In this document: positions 57,287 to 64,000 of the stretch, in pieces
How positions within the stretch are numbered: the first letter of the stretch is position 1
Layout: each line of letters begins with the position of its first letter
Origin: Photorhabdus asymbiotica
Lineage (GTDB): Bacteria; Pseudomonadota; Gammaproteobacteria; Enterobacterales; Enterobacteriaceae
Direction: 5' to 3'
Length of the DNA stretch: 64,000 nucleotides
Assembly (NCBI RefSeq): GCF_003634575.1
Contig: NZ_RBLJ01000001.1
Coordinates: forward strand, 1,302,001-1,366,000
Notes under the pieces: generated by a model
Told to the model about the DNA's origin: nothing
The model's database searches: none
The model's input: the letters and a program-made list of their open reading frames with translations, nothing else
Position numbers and translations under genes: made by a program

Positions 57287-58948
57287 ATGCCCAGCCCACG
57301 CTTACAACAACAATTCATCCGATTATGGCAACACCATCAAGGAAAAGAGGCTGAAACAACATTACAAGAACTGGCAAATGTACTGCATTGTTCAAAGCGT
57401 CATATCCGTTCATTGCTCAATAACATGCAGAAAGCAGGCTGGTTACAATGGCAAGCAGAATCCGGCCGAGGGAAACGTTCTCAACTGAATTTTTTGCGCG
57501 ACGGGCTAGAACTCCAGCAGCAACGAGCGGAAGAATTACTTGAACAACAGAATATTGAGAAGCTTGTTCAACTTGTTGGTGATAAAGATGCCGTTCGTCA
57601 GATGGTATTATCCCAGATTGAACGCCGTTTCCGGCAAGGAAAAAACTTACTGCGGATACTCTATTACCGCCCTTTCCTTAACCTTCTACCTGGTTCACCT
57701 TTACGCCGTTCTGAAATTCATCTAGTCAGGCAGATATTTAATAGCCTGACCCGTATAAATGAGGAAAATGGGGAACCAGAAGCTGATTTAGCTCATCATT
57801 GGCAACAGCTATCTCCAAATCATTGGCGCTTTTATCTGCGACCAGCCATCCATTTTCACCATGGAAGAGCATTACAGATGGCAGATGTTATTACTTCGAT
57901 TCAAAGGTTATGTAACCTGCCTCTTTTTTCTCACATTGAAAAAGTCACAACACCGACACCACATGTAATTGATATTTTTCTTTCAGAACCCGACCACTGG
58001 CTCCCTTTATTAATTGGCAGTCCACATGCCATGATTTTGCCGCAAGAATGGCATCAACTACCGAATTTTGCTCGTATGCCAGTAGGAACTGGCCCTTATC
58101 AGGTAGTCAAAAATAGCTCTCAGAAACTGCAAATCCGTGCCTTTGATAATTACTTTGGCTTTCGGGCGCTGATTGATGAGGTCAATATATGGGTTCTGCC
58201 AGAATTAGCGGAAAAACTGGTCTGTACAACTCTGCACTTAGAAAGTGACAGTACCGGTAATAATTCATTAGACAGCAGGATGGAAGAAGGCTGCTATTTC
58301 CTACTGCATGATCACCGTTCTGCTAAATGTAACAGGGAAGATGTTCGCCAGTGGCTATGCAGCTTATTAACACCAATAAACCTGTTAGCTCATTGTGACC
58401 CCTTTTACCAACGACACTGGTCACCTGCATATGGCCTATTACTGCGTTGGCATCACAGTAAGCTGATAGTGGAGCTGAATAAACCAGAAGATATTACCCA
58501 TCTGACCGTCACTCTTTATCATCAACACCACGAATACCATACAATCAGTCAAATCCTTCAAACCATACTGACAAAATACGGCGTCGAACTGAAAATCAAC
58601 ATCGTGGATTATGACACATGGTTCAATGGCAACGCCGAAAGTGACCTCTGGCTTGCTACCGCAAATTTTTATAATCCACTGGAATTTTCATTGTTCGCCA
58701 CACTGTATGAGATGCCATTATTGAAAAAATGTCTTGGTGATAACTTAGATAAAGAAGTGTCACTATGGCGACGACAAGAATTATCACTTGAAGAATGGTG
58801 CGAAAAAATTGTCGGTAAACATTGGCTTTATCCTCTGTTCCACCACTGGCTTGAACTCCAAGGACAGAGAAGCATGCGGGGCGTTAAAATGAACACCTTT
58901 GGCTGGTTTGATTTCAAATCTGCCTGGTTTACCCCATATGAAGGGTAA
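57287..58948 (+). CDS. sgrR: Transcriptional activator SgrR
   Basis: SgrR activates sgrS when phosphosugars accumulate. The 553 residues are near the E. coli 551. An N-terminal winged helix domain (about 1-110, with LANVLHCSKRHIRSLLNNMQ) is followed by an extracytoplasmic solute-binding family 5 domain used as a cytoplasmic sensor (RVDP-like region GTGPYQVVKNSS). The start follows a GGAGTTCCTCTTTT segment. It keeps the E. coli layout with the candidate sgrS but lies next to mutH rather than the thi transport genes. Confidence 0.93.
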   Translation: MPSPRLQQQFIRLWQHHQGKEAETTLQELANVLHCSKRHIRSLLNNMQKAGWLQWQAESGRGKRSQLNFLRDGLELQQQRAEELLEQQNIEKLVQLVGDKDAVRQMVLSQIERRFRQGKNLLRILYYRPFLNLLPGSPLRRSEIHLVRQIFNSLTRINEENGEPEADLAHHWQQLSPNHWRFYLRPAIHFHHGRALQMADVITSIQRLCNLPLFSHIEKVTTPTPHVIDIFLSEPDHWLPLLIGSPHAMILPQEWHQLPNFARMPVGTGPYQVVKNSSQKLQIRAFDNYFGFRALIDEVNIWVLPELAEKLVCTTLHLESDSTGNNSLDSRMEEGCYFLLHDHRSAKCNREDVRQWLCSLLTPINLLAHCDPFYQRHWSPAYGLLLRWHHSKLIVELNKPEDITHLTVTLYHQHHEYHTISQILQTILTKYGVELKINIVDYDTWFNGNAESDLWLATANFYNPLEFSLFATLYEMPLLKKCLGDNLDKEVSLWRRQELSLEEWCEKIVGKHWLYPLFHHWLELQGQRSMRGVKMNTFGWFDFKSAWFTPYEG

Positions 58949-59491
58949 TTCACAGAAAATGCCACAGTTATGAACATACACAGGTATACAAATCTGCTTT
59001 TATTCACTTTTTCTGTGGATATCTATGTGAAAAAGGCAGGGGTAATTCAGGTATAGCTTTATATTATGAATTATCAATCTATAAACAAAGAATGAAATTG
59101 TATTTACTTTTCATTGAAATAGCAGTTATTTACCCCGTTATTTCTGGCGTCAATCACTGCTATAGCGGATAACGTTAGTCAACAAGAACAAAAAACAACC
59201 AATAATGACATTATCCACAGGTTATGCTTTTTAGTTAAACAAAAAATAGGTTTTTTTGTAGAAAAATACGTTAGTCAAGGCTGTAAATCAAACCAGTGAT
59301 CTCATTTTTGTCTACTTATCCCATAAAACTGTGGATAACATGGTGTAAAATCCTGTTCATTATTACCGGCAATCGGTGAACAATAATGGCGTTCAATCTT
59401 ACAATAATTAAAACAGCAATAAAAAATGTTTATATATCATGCTATTATCACTCTGTTAGCTGCTGTGTAAGATCCAGATTTGTTATTCACA
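58947..59491. promoter_or_regulatory. Intergenic cluster of DnaA boxes before mutH
   Basis: The 583-bp gap between sgrR and mutH has no supported gene. It contains two perfect strong DnaA boxes (TTATCCACA at 59211-59219; TGTGGATAA, the reverse, at 59330-59338) and one consensus TTATNCACA box (TTATTCACA at 59483-59491). Two near matches also occur: TGTGGATAT at 59014-59022 and TAATTCACA at 58947-58955. The gap is AT-rich. It is not the chromosomal origin by context. It could be a DnaA-titrating or DnaA-regulated region, or hold the mutH promoter. Confidence 0.6.
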
Positions 59492-59531
59492 AAGATAAGG
59501 CTGTTTTTTGACCTAAAAACGGATATACAAA

Positions 59532-60218
59532 ATGAACACACGTTTTTCCTCTCCTCTCCCACCCGATAATGAACAACAGTTATTTGAATGTGCCCAACTT
59601 TTGGCTGGCTTATCCATGGGAGAACTGGCAACAAAAGCAAATTTACCTATCCCACCTAATCTGAAACGAGATAAAGGCTGGGTAGGAATGCTACTGGAAT
59701 ACTATCTTGGTGCCAGTGCCGGCAGTAAACCAGAACGAGACTTTGAACATATTGGTGTTGAACTTAAAACCATCCCTGTAGACGGAAAAGGCTATCCTTT
59801 GGAAACAACGTTTGTTTGCATAGCACCATTAACCGGGAACAGCGGCATTACCTGGCAAAGCTGTCATGTCAGACGCAAATTATCACGTGTGCTGTGGATA
59901 CCCGTTGAAGGTGAAAGAGAGATTCCTTTAGCTAAACGCCGGGTCGGTTCCCCTTTGTTATGGAGTCCCAATCAAGAAGAAGAAGAATTACTACGTCGTG
60001 ACTGGGAGGAATTGATGGATTTTATCGTACTTGGCAAGGTAGAAAGTGTTACAGCCCGTCATGGTGAGGTATTGCAGTTACGTCCTAAAGCCGCCAACAG
60101 CAAAGCATTAACCGAAGCAATCGGAATACACGGGCAACCCATTATGACTCTGCCTCGAGGATTTTATCTAAGGAAAAACTTTACGGCACCTCTACTGGCC
60201 CGTCATTTCTTAGTTTAA
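59532..60218 (+). CDS. mutH: Mismatch repair endonuclease MutH
   Basis: MutH nicks the unmethylated strand at hemimethylated GATC during mismatch repair, activated by MutL. The 228 residues match E. coli (229). The catalytic motif D-x6-E-x-K is present as [11 protein letters not shown] (Asp, Glu and Lys near 73-82), and the second lysine lies in [11 protein letters not shown]. Presence of mutH implies Dam-directed repair. The upstream region is rich in DnaA boxes. Confidence 0.97.
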   Translation: MNTRFSSPLPPDNEQQLFECAQLLAGLSMGELATKANLPIPPNLKRDKGWVGMLLEYYLGASAGSKPERDFEHIGVELKTIPVDGKGYPLETTFVCIAPLTGNSGITWQSCHVRRKLSRVLWIPVEGEREIPLAKRRVGSPLLWSPNQEEEELLRRDWEELMDFIVLGKVESVTARHGEVLQLRPKAANSKALTEAIGIHGQPIMTLPRGFYLRKNFTAPLLARHFLV

Positions 60219-60311
60219 CATCAATATTCGATCTGTTTTTTCATTGGCATACTTACCTTGCATTCAATCACGCGTATAATTGAATTTTTAACCTTAAGGT
60301 TTTAATAAACA

Positions 60312-61031
60312 ATGTTAGAATGGATCGCTGATCCCCATGCTTGGATGGCACTTGCCACCCTGACAATTCTGGAAATCGTTTTAGGAATTGATAACATCAT
60401 CTTTTTGTCACTTGTTGTCGCAAAACTTCCTATTCATCAACAAAATAAAGCACGCAAAATCGGACTGATGGGCGCAATGTTAATGCGCCTGGCACTATTG
60501 GCATCTATTGCCTGGATTATCCGGCTGACCTACCCGATATTAACCATTTTTGAACATGATGTTTCCGCCCGTGATCTAATTCTGTTCTTGGGTGGCCTAT
60601 TCCTAATATGGAAATCCAGTCAAGAAATCCATGAAGCCATTGAAGGCGGCGATGAAGGAGATTTAAAACGCCCGGTTCACTCTTTCTTTGGTGCAATCAT
60701 CCAGATTATGCTGTTGGATATTATTTTCAGCCTGGATTCTGTCATCACTGCCGTTGGTCTATCTGATCATCTGTTTATTATGATGGCAGCCGTGGTAATT
60801 GCTGTCGGTGTTATGATGCTTGCCGCTCGCCCTATCGGAGAGTTTGTTGACCGCCACCCTTCAGTAAAAATGCTGGCGTTGTCATTTCTGATACTTGTGG
60901 GCTTTACCCTTATTCTGGAAAGCGTACAAGTACACATACCTAAAGGTTATATCTATTTTGCGATGTTCTTCTCAATGACAGTGGAAGCACTGAACCTGAT
61001 GCGTGGAAAAAAGAAAAGAAACGAGAAGTAG
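60312..61031 (+). CDS. ygdQ: TerC-family membrane protein YgdQ
   Basis: This is an integral membrane protein of 239 residues with about seven hydrophobic segments. The TerC-family signature LTILEIVLGIDNIIFLSL lies near 18-35, and a second acidic motif LLDIIFSLDSVITAVG lies near 136-151. Family members export manganese or relate to tellurite resistance; the exact substrate of YgdQ is unproven. It follows mutH, the E. coli order, and ends in a basic tail. Confidence 0.93.
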   Translation: MLEWIADPHAWMALATLTILEIVLGIDNIIFLSLVVAKLPIHQQNKARKIGLMGAMLMRLALLASIAWIIRLTYPILTIFEHDVSARDLILFLGGLFLIWKSSQEIHEAIEGGDEGDLKRPVHSFFGAIIQIMLLDIIFSLDSVITAVGLSDHLFIMMAAVVIAVGVMMLAARPIGEFVDRHPSVKMLALSFLILVGFTLILESVQVHIPKGYIYFAMFFSMTVEALNLMRGKKKRNEK

Positions 61032-61119
61032 CGTTACAAATATCATTCTCTAATATAAAAAGTATTTTACCAAAGCCCAGTTCAGTATCACGGCATCTAA
61101 ATTTCACATAACAAGAAAT

Positions 61120-61142
61120 TGCCGGTTATTCCGGCATTTTTT
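61120..61142 (+). terminator. Intrinsic terminator after ygdQ
   Basis: TGCCGG (61120-61125) and CCGGCA (61131-61136) form a GC-rich stem followed by six T. It lies about 90 bp past the ygdQ stop. Confidence 0.85.
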
Positions 61143-61180
61143 GTTATATTTAGCTAACATTACTATGGAAAAAGAATAAC

Positions 61181-61360
61181 TTCCTCCCACTATCTATATC
61201 ACATGCCCATGCGGAACATGCCGGTGATTTATCACGCGATCATAGTGATCCTTTTGACAGGATGCTAATTGTTCAATCTCAGATGGAAGGACTGACACTG
61301 ATTTCAGCTGATAGCATTTTCTCTCAATATGGCATTCAGTTAATCAATGCTCATATGTGA
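61181..61360 (+). pseudogene. C-terminal fragment of a PIN-domain (VapC-type) toxin
   Basis: The plus strand encodes 59 residues beginning FLPLSISHAH and ending in a stop at 61358. They contain HSDPFDRMLIVQSQMEGLTL then ISADSIFSQYGIQLI, the typical C-terminal half of PIN-domain toxins (DPFDRML, a later acidic residue in SADSIF). The N-terminal half with the first catalytic Asp is missing, and there is no antitoxin gene upstream. It is therefore a decayed toxin-antitoxin remnant, lying between a terminator and an ERIC element. Confidence 0.8.
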
Positions 61361-61404
61361 GAAATAATGGAGAGTATCTAGGAAAGCGTATAAGCACATG
61401 CATA

Positions 61405-61531
61405 TATACCTGTTATCTTTCAAGTTGCCTCTTTGTTGGCTGCACTCACTCACCCCAGTCACATAGTTATCTATGCTCCCGGGGATTCGCTCCCTGGCCG
61501 TCGCGATGCATCTTGAAATCTATTGGGTATA
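61405..61531 (-). repeat. ERIC element, copy 3
   Basis: This 127-bp element is in the same orientation as copy 2 and shares most of its bases, including CTCACCCCAGTCACATAG and CCCGGGGATTCGCTC. Its ends are TATACC and GGGTATA. It lies in the 606-bp gap between ygdQ and speB, next to the PIN-domain fragment. Confidence 0.95.
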
Positions 61532-61565
61532 TATGAAGGTTATATCAATTCAAATAATACTAAGC

Positions 61566-61612
61566 CAGGGGATAGATTCACAACTCGTTACGAGCTTATC
61601 GACTATCCCCTG
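61566..61612 (-). terminator. Hairpin downstream of speB
   Basis: CAGGGGATAG (61566-61575) pairs perfectly with CTATCCCCTG (61603-61612); inside is a smaller stem CTCG/CGAG (61584-61594). It lies 25 bp beyond the speB stop. It is not followed by a clear T run, so it may protect the 3' end or act as a weak terminator. Confidence 0.65.
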
Positions 61613-61637
61613 ATGCTATGTATTAGCGCATAAGAAT

Positions 61638-62564
61638 TCAGATTATTTTCTTAGCAGCCTGTAAGTAAAGCATCTCCAGTGCAACGGTCGCACCTGCCAA
61701 AGCAGTAATCTCAGACTGATCATAAGCTGGAGCCACTTCTACCACATCCATACCGACAATATTCAGTGGTTGCAAACCACGCAGTAACTTCAGTGTCCGA
61801 TCTGTTGTCAGTCCACCAATAACAGGCGTACCCGTACCTGGTGCAAAAGCAGGATCAAGACAATCGATATCGAAAGTTAGATAAACCGGCATGTCGCCAG
61901 CCGTCTCTTTTATCTGAGCGATCAAATCCTCCACACTGCGGTCATTAACCTGAGCAGCATCCAACACGGTGAAACCATCGTCCTGACCATGTTCAGTACG
62001 GATACCAATCTGTACTGAATGATGTGGGTCGATCAATCCTTCGTTTGGAGCATGGTAAAACATAGTACCATGGTCAAATTTACTGCCGTTTGGATAGGTA
62101 TCAGCATGAGCATCAAAATGGACCAGAGCCATTTTGCCAAAATATTTAGCATGAGCGCGTAAAAGAGGCAAAGTAATGAAATGATCACCCCCAAAAGAAA
62201 GCATGCGCTTACCGGAAGACAACAATCTTTCCGCATGGTCCTGTAATTTATCGCTCATATCCTGAGCATCACCAAAATCGAAGACTAAATCACCACAATC
62301 CACCACATTGAGGTAATTGCGTAATTTAAAATCCCACGGCCAGCGGCGGCTTTCCCAAGCCAGGTTAGTGGAAACCTGACGGATAGCTGCCGGCCCATGG
62401 CGACTGCCTGAACGACCTGATGTTGCCATATCAAATGGCACTCCGGTAATTACCCACTCTGCATCGCTAGAATACGGCTGGAAGTTCAGCGGAAAGCGCA
62501 GGAAACCGAAGGCATTCGAAACCAGGGAGTTATCTTGTTGGTTGCCCAAGGTACTTATTGTCAT
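61638..62564 (-). CDS. speB: Agmatinase
   Basis: SpeB hydrolyses agmatine to putrescine and urea, the second step of the arginine decarboxylase route. The 308 residues match the ureohydrolase family (E. coli 306). Manganese-binding motifs are complete: [21 protein letters not shown] (about 150-159) and [18 protein letters not shown]. It is downstream of speA in the same orientation with a hairpin-containing 171-bp gap. Confidence 0.97.
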   Translation of the reverse strand: MTISTLGNQQDNSLVSNAFGFLRFPLNFQPYSSDAEWVITGVPFDMATSGRSGSRHGPAAIRQVSTNLAWESRRWPWDFKLRNYLNVVDCGDLVFDFGDAQDMSDKLQDHAERLLSSGKRMLSFGGDHFITLPLLRAHAKYFGKMALVHFDAHADTYPNGSKFDHGTMFYHAPNEGLIDPHHSVQIGIRTEHGQDDGFTVLDAAQVNDRSVEDLIAQIKETAGDMPVYLTFDIDCLDPAFAPGTGTPVIGGLTTDRTLKLLRGLQPLNIVGMDVVEVAPAYDQSEITALAGATVALEMLYLQAAKKII

Positions 62565-62630
62565 GATATATCCTCAAAAGTCTCCTGAAAGAAAAATGCT
62601 ATTTAATTCCAGAATATTCAGAGCTATTAC

Positions 62631-62662
62631 GAGATAGGGAATCTCTGAGAGAATCCTATCTC
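62631..62662 (-). repeat. Nested hairpin between speA and speB
   Basis: GAGATAGG (62631-62638) is complementary to CCTATCTC (62655-62662), with an inner stem TCTC/GAGA (62642-62652). It could reduce or stabilise the speAB transcript. The core CCTATCTC is also part of the repeated word seen at 2919 and 10195. Confidence 0.55.
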
Positions 62663-62735
62663 CATATATCCTAAATATCTGGCTTATATAAATAACGTTA
62701 TTCCATGTATAGGAGGCTTAATTAACGCCAGAAGA

Positions 62736-64000
62736 TTATTCATCTTCCAGATATGTGTAGCCATAAAGGCCACTTTCAAATTCCAGTAAAAATTGCTCTT
62801 GCAAACCGGTATCCAAATCCGTGCCTTTTACTTGATCACGGAACCGAGCCATCAGCACATTAGGGTCCAATTTCACATATTGCAGCATATCTGCGACTGA
62901 ATCCCCTTCTTCACTCTGGTTGTAGGTCACTTCACCATTATCAAATACATAAACATCAATAGCCGCCGTATCACCAAACAGGTTATGCATATTGCCAAGA
63001 ATTTCCTGATATGCCCCCACCATAAAGAAACCAATCATTGGCGGGTAATCAGGATCATAAGCCGGCATTGGCATTGTCGTTGCTACACCATCACCATCCA
63101 CATAGTGATCAATGATACCATCGGAGTCACAGGTGATATCTAACAAGACAGCGCGACGATCCAACGGCTTATCCAGCCCCTCAATCGGCAAAACAGGAAA
63201 CAACTGATCAATTCCCCATGCATCAGGCATAGACTGAAACAGAGAGAAATTCACATAGAATTTGTCTGCCATGCGTTCTTGCAATTCATCAATAATTGGC
63301 CGGTGAGCACGGTTGCTTGGATCAAGATCCTGCTGAATACGACGACAAATATTCAGATATAATTCTTCTGCCCATGCCCGTTCAGTCAGATCCAACATGC
63401 CATGAGCATATTGTGTATGAACATCATGCAGATCGAGCTGGCTGTCATGCAGCCATTCACGCAAAGAGCGCCTATTCCCTTCAGAATGCATCTCCTGCCA
63501 TGTTTCCCACAGGCTGGCAAGCGGGCGGGAAGCATCTTCTACCGGTGGCGTTGTCTGCGTAAATTCATTACGTTCAACACCAATAACATTGGATACCAAC
63601 ACAGTATGATGAGCTGTCAGAGCACGGCCAGATTCGGTGATAACAGTCGGATGTGGTAAACCATGTTCATCACAGGCATCACCAATGCCCCAAATCACAT
63701 TGTTAGCATATTCATTCAGCCCGTAGTTTACAGAACAGTCAGATTGAGAACGGGTTCCTTCATAATCAACACCCAGTCCTCCGCCAACGTCAAAACACTG
63801 AATATTGACACCAAGTTTATGCAATTCGACATAAAAACGGGCTGATTCACGGACACCCGTTGCAATATCACGAATATTCGCCAACTGTGATCCAAGGTGA
63901 AAATGCAGTAATTGCAGGCTATCAAGCCGCCCTACTTCACGCAGGGTCTCAACCAATTGCAGTACCTGAGTCGCAGCCAGCCCAAACTTCGATTTTTCAC
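62736..64000 (-). CDS. speA: Arginine decarboxylase, biosynthetic (5' part off window)
   Basis: SpeA converts arginine to agmatine with PLP, feeding SpeB. Only the C-terminal 421 codons are in the window. The frame stays open to the right edge ([15 protein letters not shown] at the edge), so the start lies outside. Recognised pieces are [39 protein letters not shown] and the C-terminal [24 protein letters not shown]. The protein ends [11 protein letters not shown], as in the biosynthetic enzyme, which is distinct from the acid-inducible AdiA. Confidence 0.97.
   Translation of the reverse strand, partial: EKSKFGLAATQVLQLVETLREVGRLDSLQLLHFHLGSQLANIRDIATGVRESARFYVELHKLGVNIQCFDVGGGLGVDYEGTRSQSDCSVNYGLNEYANNVIWGIGDACDEHGLPHPTVITESGRALTAHHTVLVSNVIGVERNEFTQTTPPVEDASRPLASLWETWQEMHSEGNRRSLREWLHDSQLDLHDVHTQYAHGMLDLTERAWAEELYLNICRRIQQDLDPSNRAHRPIIDELQERMADKFYVNFSLFQSMPDAWGIDQLFPVLPIEGLDKPLDRRAVLLDITCDSDGIIDHYVDGDGVATTMPMPAYDPDYPPMIGFFMVGAYQEILGNMHNLFGDTAAIDVYVFDNGEVTYNQSEEGDSVADMLQYVKLDPNVLMARFRDQVKGTDLDTGLQEQFLLEFESGLYGYTYLEDE

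Noticed and set aside
58947-59491. Chromosomal replication origin (oriC)
   Set aside because: DnaA boxes are present, but the neighbours (sgrR, mutH) are not origin genes, and the usual oriC neighbours (mnmG, mioC) and the 13-mer array are not seen.

Overview
The window reads as a chromosomal segment of an enterobacterium of the Morganellaceae, most likely Photorhabdus (Xenorhabdus is the main alternative). This is inferred from protein similarity to Escherichia coli orthologues, an AT-rich genome with compact conserved operons, three canonical 127-bp ERIC elements, and gene order. No rRNA, tRNA, CRISPR array, prophage or intact insertion sequence was recognised.

Layout. (1) 269-10179, minus strand: acnB, then the pyruvate dehydrogenase operon pdhR-aceE-aceF-lpdA, with a perfect PdhR operator at 10451-10467. 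(2) 10888-12714: a small AT-rich accessory island where E. coli carries aroP, holding two lipoproteins, a small secreted protein, and a Cro/CI-type regulator paired with a DUF2975 membrane protein. (3) 12959-20367: ampE behind a decayed ampD, then nadC and the type IV pilin genes ppdD-hofB-hofC (interrupted by an ERIC element), then coaE-zapD-yacG. (4) 20406-42680, minus strand: mutT, secA, the arrest peptide secM, a divergent DUF721 (DciA-type) gene, lpxC, and the complete division and cell wall cluster from mraZ to ftsZ under an mra promoter with MraZ repeats. (5) 43265-51109, minus strand: cra, ilvIH, an alpha/beta hydrolase, a long-chain acyl-CoA synthetase and leuO. (6) 51795-56800, plus strand: the leucine operon with leader peptide and attenuator. 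(7) 57116-58948: sgrR with a candidate short SgrS RNA on the opposite strand. (8) 58949-64000: a region rich in DnaA boxes, mutH, a TerC-family gene, a toxin (PIN domain) fragment, an ERIC element, speB and the 3' part of speA.

Regions 1 to 7 are largely collinear with minutes 2 to 3 of the E. coli map. Differences are loss of aroP and setA, decay of ampD, and added genes between ilvI and leuO. After sgrR the order breaks to genes that are far away in E. coli (mutH, ygdQ, speAB).

Most of the window is core metabolism and cell biology. The most interesting signals are small: the ampD wreck upstream of an intact ampE, the short SgrS candidate without room for sgrT, the DnaA-box cluster before mutH, the DUF721 gene whose start lies 32 bp from that of secM, an altered SecM arrest motif, a G10 tract in ftsZ, and a toxin gene fragment. 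I did not find a convincing large undescribed system.
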